Part shown: one piece after another, positions 7,796-15,935 of the stretch
Numbering within the stretch: the first letter of the stretch is position 1
Layout: each line of letters opens with the position of its first letter
NCBI GenBank assembly: GCA_963718315.1
Contig: CAVQZC010000012.1
Location: forward strand, 682,001-746,000
Direction: 5' to 3'
DNA: 64,000 nucleotides
DNA from: CAVQZC01 sp963718315
Lineage (GTDB): Bacteria; Actinomycetota; Thermoleophilia; Gaiellales; JAICJC01
The notes under the pieces: model-generated
What the model was told of the DNA's origin: nothing
Database searches by the model: none
What the model saw: the letters and a program-made list of their open reading frames with translations, nothing else
Made by a program: the position numbers and the translations under genes

Positions 7796-8352
7796 TCGCC
7801 GAGGACGAGACGATCATCCGGCTCGACCTGCGGGAGATGCTCGAGGAGGCGGGGTTCGAGGTCGTCGGCGAGGCCCACGACGGCGTCGAGGCGGTCGAGC
7901 TCGCGGTGCGGCTGGAGCCCGACCTGGCAGTGATGGACGTCAAGATGCCGCGCCTGGACGGGATCGAGGCGGCGCGGGCGATGCTCTCGCACCGGCCGCT
8001 CCCGATCGTCATCCTGACCGCCTTCTCGCAGCCCGACCTGGTCTCCCGGGCGGTCGACGCCGGGGTCTTCGCGTACCTCGTGAAGCCGTTTCGCGAGGAA
8101 GACCTGCTGCCGGCGATCGAGGCGGCACGCGCTCGTCACGCCGAGCTGACGGAGCTGCGGCACGAGTCGACCTCTCTGCGGGAGGCGCTGGAGGCGCGGC
8201 GGGTGGTCGAGCGCGCCAAGGGCCTGCTGATGGAGCGGGACGGCTTGACCGAGGCCGAGGCGTTTCAGCGCATGCGGCGGGCCAGCCAGAACACGGGCAA
8301 GCCGCTGCGCGAGATCGCCGAGGCGATCTGGGCGACGTTCAGTGCGAGCTGA
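7777..8352 (+). CDS. pdtaR: ANTAR-domain response regulator, PdtaR-like
   Basis: A receiver domain (VLIAEDETIIRLDLREML; phosphoacceptor Asp in LAVMDVKMPRLDG; KPF lysine) is followed by a linker helix and an ANTAR domain from about residue 130 (ARRVVERAKGLLMERDGL). ANTAR proteins bind paired hexaloop hairpins in leader RNA and prevent termination. The organisation and sequence resemble mycobacterial PdtaR. No ATG or GTG exists before the receiver: the frame opens after a stop at 7762, and the only plausible initiators are ATT 7777, preceded by a purine-rich GGTGGTGAG, or CTG 7792. It overlaps the kinase gene, so translational coupling is likely. A phosphorylated form may act on the glnA leader. 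Confidence 0.88.
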   Translation: MSGRVLIAEDETIIRLDLREMLEEAGFEVVGEAHDGVEAVELAVRLEPDLAVMDVKMPRLDGIEAARAMLSHRPLPIVILTAFSQPDLVSRAVDAGVFAYLVKPFREEDLLPAIEAARARHAELTELRHESTSLREALEARRVVERAKGLLMERDGLTEAEAFQRMRRASQNTGKPLREIAEAIWATFSAS

Positions 8353-8749
8353 CGAGCCGCAGCGCGGGAGGCGCGATCAGCTGGAGGAGACCGCTCACCG
8401 AGGGGTCGCGGAGCGCGCCGGAGATCCCGGAGCCGAGATCGTCGAACCAGGCGCTGCCGCCGTCTGACATGAAGACCACGATCGGCCCGGCCGGCTGCAG
8501 CGAGCCGGTGATCACCGGCCGCACCAGCGCCTCGTCGAGATACGTGACGTCAACGACCACCAGGTCGGGCTCGTAGCCGCGGGCGGCCGAGTCGAACGCA
8601 TCGCCGGGGAACGGCACGCACGACACGTCGGCGACGTCCGACAGCGGGCCTTCGAGCAGCCGCATCAGCATCGGTGTGAGACCGACCAGCAGCACGCGCT
8701 TGGGCCGGCGGAAGCGGCGTGGACGGGTCCGCTGCGGTCGGGGCTCCAT
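8339..8749 (-). CDS. Receiver-like hypothetical protein
   Basis: A 136-residue protein with a basic N-terminus (residues 1-17), then a fold reminiscent of a degenerate response-regulator receiver: hydrophobic strand KRVLLVGLTP, an Asp-containing strand DLVVVDVTYLDE near residue 67 and PIVVFMSDGG near 90. A conserved lysine equivalent is not evident, so phosphotransfer is unproven. The ATG lies between the end of the ABC-F gene and this ORF; the apparent continuous frame with ABC-F is caused by frameshifts there. It converges on the ANTAR gene with a 14-base overlap. Confidence 0.55.
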   Translation of the reverse strand: MEPRPQRTRPRRFRRPKRVLLVGLTPMLMRLLEGPLSDVADVSCVPFPGDAFDSAARGYEPDLVVVDVTYLDEALVRPVITGSLQPAGPIVVFMSDGGSAWFDDLGSGISGALRDPSVSGLLQLIAPPALRLVSSH

Positions 8750-8801
8750 GTTTCCGAGTTTCCATGCGAACGGCCGATCTTGCAATCGGGATCGGCTCCC
8801 G

Positions 8802-10684
8802 TCAGCTCTCGAGGTGGAGCTCCCAGGCACGGTAGAGGTGCGCCAGCTCCTCCTGCAGCTCCCGGTGGCGGTTGCCGTCGGCGGCCAGGGCGGTGTGGTC
8901 CTCGTACGCGTCCGGCGTCGAGAGCCGGGTCTCGATCGAGCCCAGCTCCTCCTCCGTCTGCTGCGATCTCGCGCTCCAGCCGGTCGGCCTCGCGGCGCGC
9001 CCGCTGGGACGGCCCCCGCGGCTTCCGCTCGCGGCTTCTCGGCCGGCTTCGGCCTGGGCTTCTCGGACTCCCGCCTGGCGGCTGCCGACCGCTCGACGGT
9101 CGGCTCGTGGTCGCGGGCGTACTCGCCGAAGCCGCCCTCCCGCAGCCGCAGCCTGCCGTTCTCGATTGCGATCGTGCGGGTGGCGAGCGCCTCGATCAGC
9201 GCGCGGTCGTGCGACACGAAGAGCAGCGTGCCGGGGTACGCGGTGAGCGCGTCCTCGAGCGCCTCCCGGCTCTCGATGTCGAGGTGGTTGGTCGGCTCGT
9301 CGAGCACCAGGAAGTTGGCGCCCGATATCACCAGTCGGGCGAGCACGAGCCGCCGCCGCTCGCCGCCCGAGAGCACCGAGATGGGCTTCTCGACCTGGTC
9401 GCCGCTGAACAGGAACCGGCCCAGCAGCGTCCGCGCCTGTGGCCCGGTCAGCTTCGTGTCGTGCGTCAGGTAGTCGACCAGCCGAGCCTGTTCGGGCAGC
9501 TCGAGCGACTGCTGCGAGTAGTACCCGAGCGTCACCCCGTGCCCGATCCGGATCCGCCCTGCGGCCGGCTCGCGTCGTCCCAGCAGGGTCTCGATGAGGC
9601 TGGTCTTCCCCGCACCGTTGCGGCCGATCAACGCCACCCGCTGGCCGCGCTCGATCGCAAACGAGGCGTCGGTGACCAGCCGGTTGCCGGCCACGTCCAC
9701 GCACACGCCTTCGGACTCCAGCACCAGGCGGCCGCTGCGGGCCGGCGGCGGGAAGTCGAAGCGCAGCGCTCGCTGCTCACTGGGCTTCTCCACCCGCTCG
9801 ATCCGCGCCATGGCCTTCAGCTTGCTCTGCGCCTGGCGCGACTTGGTGCCGTAGCGGAAGCGGTCGACGAACCGCTGGAGGTGGGCCAGCTCCTCCTGCT
9901 GGCGCTCGAAGGCGTCGGCCTGGCCGGCCAGGCGCTCGGCCTTGTCGGCCCGCCAGTGCGAGTAGCTGCCCTTGGTAACCCTGCCCTTGCCGCGGTCGAG
10001 CTCCAGCACCGACGTCGCAACCGATTCCAGGAACCAGCGGTCGTGGGAGACGAAGACGACGCTCGCGTCGAGCCCGTCGAGGTACTCCTCGAGCCACTCG
10101 ATGGAATCGACGTCGAGGTGGTTGGTCGGCTCGTCCAGCAGCAGGACGTCGGGCTCGCCGGCCAGGGCGCGGGTCAGCGAGGCGCGCGTCAGCTCGCCGC
10201 CCGAGAACGTCCGCAGCGGCCGGTCGAGATCCTCGGGCTCGAACCCCAGGCCGCGGGCCACCGACTGCAGCCGCGACTGCCACCCGTACCCCCCGGCCTG
10301 CTCGAACTCGGCCTGGGCGGCGTCGTAGCGGCGCAGCGTGACGTCGTCGTGGGCGCCTGCGGCCATCGCCCGCTCGAGCTCGCCCAGCTCGCTCTCCAGC
10401 GCGGAGGCGGCGGCCGCTCCTTCGCCGACGTAGGCGCCGAGCGTCATGTCCGTCTTCAGGGGCGGGCGCTGGTCGTGGAGGCGGACCCGCGTGCCGCCGG
10501 TCATCGACAGCGTCCCCGATTCCGGCTCGAGCTCTCCGGCGATCACCCGCAGCAGCGTCGTCTTGCCCGCGCCGTTGCGACCGACCAGCGCCAGGCGGTC
10601 GCGCGGCGGCACGATCGCCGAGACGCCCTTCAGCACCTCGTCGGGGCCATAGCTCACGCGGATGCCTGTCAGGTGGACGGTCAC
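8802..10684 (-). CDS. ABC-F family ATPase, with two frameshifts near the 3' end
   Basis: Soluble tandem ABC ATPase of the ABC-F (Uup/EttA) family, which acts on ribosomes rather than in membranes. The first domain has GRNGAGKTT near residue 38, FSGGELTRASL and LLLDEPTNHLD; the linker helix region precedes a second domain with IGRNGAGKTS, LSGGERRRLVLARL and LVLDEPTNHLD. After about residue 545 the frame is lost: a stretch reading RARREADRLEREIA lies in a second frame (about 8965-9015) and TEEELGSIETRL to the stop in a third (8802-8960). Together these restore the usual coiled-coil C-terminal domain. One break adjoins a run of five C at 9013-9017. It starts with GTG. Confidence 0.85.
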
Positions 10685-10712
10685 CGCCGTATTCTGCCGC
10701 GCCGGTCTGGGA

Positions 10713-10889
10713 CTAGATGTCGGAGGTGCCGCCGCCGCCCTGCTTGCGGGAGGCGTGCCAGTTGGCCAGCTCCTCGTCGGTGAGGTCGGCCGGGGGCAGG
10801 CTCTTCATGTACCAGGTGAACCGGGCCAGGAAGGCGAGGCCGACGATCGCCGGGATGATGTGCGGCAGGTGGCTGAGGATCAGCTGCAT
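10713..10889 (-). CDS. Small single-span membrane protein
   Basis: A 58-residue protein with one hydrophobic helix (residues about 9-27) followed by a charged C-terminus with ADLTDEELANWH and a glycine-rich tail. ATG 10889 is preceded by GGGAGA at a good distance; the longer ORF from 10910 is less likely. It sits between ABC-F and the divergent oxidase subunit II gene. It may be an oxidase-associated small subunit, but nothing in the sequence proves this. Confidence 0.5.
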   Translation of the reverse strand: MQLILSHLPHIIPAIVGLAFLARFTWYMKSLPPADLTDEELANWHASRKQGGGGTSDI

Positions 10890-10979
10890 CGGCTTCTCCC
10901 ATGATGCCACGGACCGCCGGCCGGCGAAGGTGCCGGTTCCGATTGCCCGCGTCTTGCGGGTGTCCTAGTATCACGCTGG

Positions 10980-11711
10980 ATGTCTGCGCTCAAAGTCGGT
11001 GTGGTCTCGGTCGTCCTCGGAACGATCGGTTCGATCTTCTCGTGGCTTACCTTCGGCGACTGGTTCCCGGTGCAAGCATCGGTGCAGGCCGAGCGCCAGG
11101 ACACCCTGTATCTGGCGTTGATGATCATGTCGTCGTACATCTTCGCCCTCGTAGTCTGTTTCCTCGTCTACTCGATCTGGAAATTCAGGGTGCCGCTGGA
11201 CGATACGCGGGACGGGCCGCCGATCCACGGCCACACCGGGCTCGAGGTGCTCTGGACGCTGATCCCGCTTGTGATCGTGCTCTCGTTCGCGGTCTACGGC
11301 AGCTTTGTGCTGATCAGGAACGAGGCCAAACCGCCCAAGGGCGGCCTCCAGGTGGGCGTGCTTGGCGAGCAGTTTGCATGGACGTTCACCTATCCGAACG
11401 GGGTCAAGACGGGAATCCTCTACCTCCCCATCGGCCAGGAGATCCAGTTCAACATCACCGCCCGGGAGGATGACGTCATCCACTCGTTCTACGTGCCCGA
11501 GTTCCGGGTAAAGGCCGATGCGGTGCCCGGCGTCATGAACCACACCTACGCGCACACGACGCGCCTCGGCACGTACGCGCTGATCTGCACCGAGCTGTGC
11601 GGAATCGGCCACAGCCAGATGCGTGCGGTGGTGCGGGTGTTGCCGGAGAACGTCTTCAATGCGTGGCTGGCCAAGGCCAAGGCCGCGCAACCGCAGCAGG
11701 GAGGCGCATAG
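10980..11711 (+). CDS. ctaC: Cytochrome c oxidase subunit II
   Basis: A 243-residue subunit II: two transmembrane helices (residues about 40-63 and 85-105) and a periplasmic cupredoxin domain. The CuA ligands are present: His in DVIHSFYVPEF and the cluster CTELCGIGHSQM near residue 210. It receives electrons from cytochrome c and passes them to subunit I. No fused cytochrome c domain is present. The ATG lies 14 bases after the first base of a TAGTAT hexamer (10966-10971), suggesting a leaderless operon promoter. Subunit I starts one base after its stop. Confidence 0.95.
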   Translation: MSALKVGVVSVVLGTIGSIFSWLTFGDWFPVQASVQAERQDTLYLALMIMSSYIFALVVCFLVYSIWKFRVPLDDTRDGPPIHGHTGLEVLWTLIPLVIVLSFAVYGSFVLIRNEAKPPKGGLQVGVLGEQFAWTFTYPNGVKTGILYLPIGQEIQFNITAREDDVIHSFYVPEFRVKADAVPGVMNHTYAHTTRLGTYALICTELCGIGHSQMRAVVRVLPENVFNAWLAKAKAAQPQQGGA

Positions 11712-14150
11712 ATGGCGGTCCACGCCGAACCGATTCCCGCACCCGCGCACGACGACCATCACCACGGCCCGGTCAGCCGCGGCGGCGGGAGCCCCTGGCT
11801 GGGCGCCGGTTGGATCCGTGCGTTCTGGGTGTCGGGAGCATTCGGCGGCACCGCAATCCTGATCACGATGCTCATCCGCCACCTGCTCGGCTTCCCGCAC
11901 CCGTACAGCGCCGAGGTGGCGGCAACCTTCGGCCTGACCTTCGGGGCGATCGGGTTCACCGTCGGCATCGGCTGCTTCGACTACTGGTGGGGGTACATCA
12001 GCGGCAAGCCAGACTGGGTGCAGGAGGACCACTCCCAGCACGGCGCGTACTCGTGGCGCGACTACTTCCGGGTGAACACCGACCACAAGGTGATCGGGAT
12101 CCAGTACCTGGTCACCACGTTCATCTTCTTCCTGATCGGCGGCGCGCTCGCCGAGGGCGTCCGGGCGGAGCTGGCGGCGCCGGGCACCCAGTACGTCTCG
12201 CCGGGCAACTTCAACGCCCTCTTCTCGGCCCACGCCACGATCATGATCTTCCTGTTCGTCATCCCGTCGTTCGCCGGGATCGCGAACTTCGTGGTGCCGC
12301 TGATGCTGGGCGCCCAGGACATGGCCTTCCCGCGCCTGAACGCGCTGTCCTTCTGGATGCTGATCCCCGGCGGCGTGATCTTCATGTCGTCCTTCCTGGT
12401 GACGCCGTTCCAGGCCGGCTGGACGAACTACGCCCCGCTCTCCGAGCACGGCCCGATCGGCGACACGTTCTTCACGATCGGCGTCCAGTTCGCAGGCGCG
12501 TCATCGATCGCGACGGCGGTCAACTTCCTGGCCACGATCGTGACCATGCGTGCGCCCGGGATGTCGTTCTGGCGGATGCCGCTGCTGGTCTGGGCGAACC
12601 TGGCGACCTCGTCGCTGGTCGTGCTCGGCACGCCGTTCATCGCCGGCTCCCAGTTCATGGTGCTGTTCGACCGCGTCATGCACACCGGGTTCTTCGACCC
12701 GGCCAAGGGCGGCAACGTCATCCTCTACCAGCACATCTTCTGGTTCTACAGCCACCCGGCCGTGTACATCATGATGTTGCCCGGGTTCGGCATCATCAGC
12801 GAGGTCTTATCGATCCACAGCCGCAAGCCGGTCTTCGGGTACCGGCTGATCGCCCTGTCGACGGTGGCCATCGGCGTGCTCGGCTTCACCGTCTGGGCCC
12901 ACCACATGTTCGTCAGCGGGATGGCGTCGTGGCTGCGGATCCCGATGATGGCGACCACGATGCTGATCGCCGTCCCGACCGGCATCAAGATCTTCTCGTG
13001 GCTGGCCACGATCTGGCGCGGGATGCTGCACATGACGACCGCGATGTGGTTTGCCTGCGGCTTCCTGTTCACGTTCGTGATCGGCGGCCTGTCGGGCATC
13101 TTCCTGGCCGTCATCCCGGTCGACATCAACACGTCGGACACCTACTTCGTGGTGGCGCACATCCACTACGTGCTCTACGGCGGCTCCGTGTTCACGATCT
13201 ACGCCGGCATCTACCACTGGTTCCCGAAGATGACCGGCCGGATGTACGACGAGACGCTGGGCAAGCTGCACTTCTGGCTGACCTTCATCTTCTTCAACCT
13301 GACGTTCATGCCCATGCACTGGCTGGGGCTCGAGGGGATGCCGCGGCGAGTTTACGACTACGCCCCCAGGTTCGCGGATCTGAACTTCTTCATCTCGGTC
13401 TGCGCATTCGCACTCGGGGCGTCGACGCTGGTCTTCCTCTACAACATCGTCCATAGCTGGAAATACGGCGAGATCGCCCCGGCGAACCCGTGGCGCGCGC
13501 TGACCCTGGAATGGCAGGTCAGCTCGCCTCCGCCGATCTTCAACTTCGACGAGCCTCCGCAGGTGGTGGGCGGTCCGTACGAGTACGGGACGCCTGGAGC
13601 ACGACACGCAATCGTCCGCTTCCACACTCCCGAGCCCGAGCTGGTCACAAGCCGACCGGCTGCCCTTCCCGGCGGCGTAGTCGCCGCTCCCGAGCGAAGA
13701 GAGGCAGTGCTGAGCGCGATGAAGCACATCCTGGTGGTTGCGAATCAGACCGTCGCCGGCGACAAGCTGATCGCCGCCCTCAAAGAGCGCGCCGGCACCG
13801 AGCCCGTGCGGGTGACGGTGATCTGCCCCGAGTCCGAGCCCGGCGGCGCCTGGGTGATCGACAAGGCGCGGGTCCACGAGGCGACGCAGGCTCGGCTCGA
13901 CCGCACGCTCGCCGAGCTCCGCGCTGCGGGCGTCGAGGCTGACGGCGAGGTCGTCAGCGCCGATCCGTACACGGCCGTGCTCGACCAGGTCGAGGGCAGC
14001 GACCCGCCGCAGGAGATCATCATCTCGACCCTGCCGTCGACCCGATCCGGCTGGATGCGGCGCGACCTGGTCGACCGGGTGCGCGACCGGACGAAGCTGC
14101 CGGTCGAGCACGTGGTCGTCGATCCCGCGGCGGAGAAGAGCCAGGCGTGA
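11712..14150 (+). CDS. ctaD: Cytochrome c oxidase subunit I with C-terminal Usp-like domain
   Basis: An 812-residue subunit I. A His-rich N-terminus and two extra helices precede the haem-copper core. Haem and CuB ligands are visible: FSAHATIMIF, FYSHPAVYIMMLPGFG, WAHHMF and VVAHIHYVLYGG. The YSHP motif, in place of GHPEV, marks a type A2 oxidase. After the last helix and a Pro-rich linker, residues about 670-812 (from MKHILVVANQ) form an alpha/beta domain resembling a universal stress protein. The frame is continuous, although a GTG and the ATG at 13719 could allow separate initiation. Subunit III overlaps its stop by four bases. Confidence 0.93.
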   Translation: MAVHAEPIPAPAHDDHHHGPVSRGGGSPWLGAGWIRAFWVSGAFGGTAILITMLIRHLLGFPHPYSAEVAATFGLTFGAIGFTVGIGCFDYWWGYISGKPDWVQEDHSQHGAYSWRDYFRVNTDHKVIGIQYLVTTFIFFLIGGALAEGVRAELAAPGTQYVSPGNFNALFSAHATIMIFLFVIPSFAGIANFVVPLMLGAQDMAFPRLNALSFWMLIPGGVIFMSSFLVTPFQAGWTNYAPLSEHGPIGDTFFTIGVQFAGASSIATAVNFLATIVTMRAPGMSFWRMPLLVWANLATSSLVVLGTPFIAGSQFMVLFDRVMHTGFFDPAKGGNVILYQHIFWFYSHPAVYIMMLPGFGIISEVLSIHSRKPVFGYRLIALSTVAIGVLGFTVWAHHMFVSGMASWLRIPMMATTMLIAVPTGIKIFSWLATIWRGMLHMTTAMWFACGFLFTFVIGGLSGIFLAVIPVDINTSDTYFVVAHIHYVLYGGSVFTIYAGIYHWFPKMTGRMYDETLGKLHFWLTFIFFNLTFMPMHWLGLEGMPRRVYDYAPRFADLNFFISVCAFALGASTLVFLYNIVHSWKYGEIAPANPWRALTLEWQVSSPPPIFNFDEPPQVVGGPYEYGTPGARHAIVRFHTPEPELVTSRPAALPGGVVAAPERREAVLSAMKHILVVANQTVAGDKLIAALKERAGTEPVRVTVICPESEPGGAWVIDKARVHEATQARLDRTLAELRAAGVEADGEVVSADPYTAVLDQVEGSDPPQEIIISTLPSTRSGWMRRDLVDRVRDRTKLPVEHVVVDPAAEKSQA

Positions 14151-14770
14151 GCTCGCACGCGGCGACGATGGAGGGCGACGGGCCGTTCGTCAGCACCGGC
14201 GAGCAACAGGTTTCGGCGTACCACGAGAGCCTGCTGCGATCGCCGGTCTTCCTCGGCATGGTGATGTTCATCGGGTCGGAGATCATGCTCTTCGGCTCGT
14301 TCTTCACCGCGTTCTTCTACGTCCGCTTCAGCCACCCGCACTACCCGTTCGGCGGCTTCGACATCCCCAAGACCGGCACCGCGATCAACACCGCGATCCT
14401 GATCTCGTCGAGCTTCACGATGCACTGGGCGCTGGTGTCGATCAAGCGCAACAAGCGGTTCGGGCTGGTGGTCGGCCTGGGGCTGACGCTGATCATGGGG
14501 CTGACCTTCCTGGCGCTGCAGATGCGGGAGTACCACAGCCTCGGCTTCGTCCCCTCCGACGGCGCCTTCCCGTCGACCTTCTTCGCGCTGACCGGCCTGC
14601 ACGGCCTGCACGTGCTGGTCGGCGCCACACTGCTCTCGATCGCGTTCGTCCGCTCCTGCCGCGGCAAGTACTCAGCCGACGAGCACCTCGGACTCGAGGT
14701 GACCGGCCTCTACTGGCACTTCGTCGACGTCGTCTGGGTGCTGCTGTTCACGGTCGTCTACCTCCTCTGA
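14147..14770 (+). CDS. ctaE: Cytochrome c oxidase subunit III
   Basis: A 207-residue subunit III with about five transmembrane helices. Family signatures include SPVFLGMVMFIGSEIMLFG near residue 31, the Glu-containing FFALTGLHGLHVLVG near 145 and the C-terminal GLYWHFVDVVWVLLF. It packs against subunit I. It begins with a GTG that overlaps the subunit I stop (GTGA) and so is translationally coupled. Length is typical of the short bacterial form with five helices. Confidence 0.95.
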   Translation: MSSHAATMEGDGPFVSTGEQQVSAYHESLLRSPVFLGMVMFIGSEIMLFGSFFTAFFYVRFSHPHYPFGGFDIPKTGTAINTAILISSSFTMHWALVSIKRNKRFGLVVGLGLTLIMGLTFLALQMREYHSLGFVPSDGAFPSTFFALTGLHGLHVLVGATLLSIAFVRSCRGKYSADEHLGLEVTGLYWHFVDVVWVLLFTVVYLL

Positions 14771-14810
14771 GGCGTGCAGGGGTGAGCCCTGCAGCGGTAC
14801 GCTCGCGGCC

Positions 14811-15587
14811 GTGGACGAAGAGCCGCTTCTGGGAGGGAACACCCACGACGCGGTCGTGCGCGTGGGCGACACCGTCCGCCGGCCGGCGGGTGAATGGACG
14901 CCGGGCGTGCACGCCCTGTTGCGCCATCTCGAGGCCGTCGGCTTCGAAGGGGCTCCGCGCCCGCTCGGCCTCGACGAGCAGGGGCGGGAGATCGTCACGT
15001 ACATCGCCGGGCGCGTGGTGCATCCTGACCACGAGGATCTGATCGCGACCGACCAGGCGCTGGCGTCGGTCGCCGGGCTGATTCGCCGCTATCACGACGC
15101 GGCTGAGTCATTCCCTGACATCGGGGCCTACAGATGGGCTCAGCGCGGCGGCGACCCCCGCGGGCCGCACGAGCTGCTCTGCCACAACGACCTGGCGTCC
15201 TGGAACCTGATCGCGCTCGACGGGGGTGGGTGGGCGTTCATCGACTGGGATGGAGCGGCTCCAGGCCGGCGGGCGTGGGATCTGGGCTGGGCGGTGACCG
15301 GGCTGGTGCCGCTGTTCCCGGACAGGGGCATCTCCGAGCGGGACGTGCTGCGACGCCTGGCGGTGTTCGCTGACGGCTACGGTCGCGACCGAATACCGAA
15401 CGACGTCCTGGCCGTCGGTCTCGAGCGCTGCCGACACGAGGCCGACCTGATTGAGCGGCGGGGTGCCGCGGGCGAGGCGCCGTATGCGCGGCTGCTGGCC
15501 GAGGGGCACGCTCAGAGCTGGAACGCCGCGGCGGAGCACATCGCCGGTCTGCTGCCTCGGTGGCAGGACGCCGGCGGCGCGGGCTAA
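14811..15587 (+). CDS. APH-family phosphotransferase
   Basis: A 258-residue kinase-like protein. The catalytic loop LCHNDLASWNLI near residue 124 and the metal-binding FIDWDGAAPG near 143 are those of the aminoglycoside phosphotransferase/choline kinase superfamily. The substrate cannot be told; most chromosomal members of this type act on small metabolites rather than drugs. GTG 14811 lies 13 bases after the start of a TACGCT hexamer, so it probably has its own leaderless promoter. It converges with the second oxidase locus, overlapping by four bases. Confidence 0.82.
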   Translation: MDEEPLLGGNTHDAVVRVGDTVRRPAGEWTPGVHALLRHLEAVGFEGAPRPLGLDEQGREIVTYIAGRVVHPDHEDLIATDQALASVAGLIRRYHDAAESFPDIGAYRWAQRGGDPRGPHELLCHNDLASWNLIALDGGGWAFIDWDGAAPGRRAWDLGWAVTGLVPLFPDRGISERDVLRRLAVFADGYGRDRIPNDVLAVGLERCRHEADLIERRGAAGEAPYARLLAEGHAQSWNAAAEHIAGLLPRWQDAGGAG

Positions 15588-15799
15588 TCCGGCAGGTTGC
15601 GGTACTCCTCGATCGCGTCCCTGACCCAGAGCCAGAGCCCGATCAGCATGATCGAGAAGCCCATGGAGACGAACGCCAGCCGCCACAGACGGCTGTCGGG
15701 GACGAGCCCGATGATCATCATCGCGGTGCCGAACGCCGTGATGATCGGCTGAGCCGAGGGCTCAGGAAGGTGGATCTTCTGGTGTCCGTTCTCCGTCAG
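15584..15799 (-). CDS. Small oxidase-associated membrane protein (subunit IV-like)
   Basis: Read from a CTG at 15799, this encodes 71 residues: a short polar start (TENGHQKIHLPEPSAQP), then two hydrophobic helices (about 19-35 and 42-60) and a charged end. There is no ATG or GTG in frame nearby, and the CTG overlaps the TGA of the preceding gene as CTGA, like the other coupled starts here. Position at the end of the oxidase locus suggests a subunit IV-type accessory protein. An internal ATG-ATG pair would cut off the conserved-looking start. Confidence 0.6.
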   Translation of the reverse strand: MTENGHQKIHLPEPSAQPIITAFGTAMMIIGLVPDSRLWRLAFVSMGFSIMLIGLWLWVRDAIEEYRNLPD

Positions 15800-15912
15800 G
15801 CATGCACCACCAGCTCGCCGACGATCATCGTCGCGATGAACATGAACGCCGAGAACAGCCCCAGCTTCAGCGCCAGGGTGATGTTCGCGGTTGCGGTCTT
15901 CTTGTCGAGCAT
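15796..15912 (-). CDS. 38-residue membrane peptide of the oxidase locus
   Basis: A 38-residue peptide with a short polar N-terminus and a single transmembrane helix (residues about 13-34), directly after the subunit II-I fusion gene (23-base gap). A GAGG sits just before the ATG. Such tiny single-span subunits are common in bacterial aa3 and cbb3 oxidases. Function is inferred from position only. Confidence 0.6.
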   Translation of the reverse strand: MLDKKTATANITLALKLGLFSAFMFIATMIVGELVVHA

Positions 15913-15935
15913 CCTCAGTCCTTGGGGTGGGGTAC

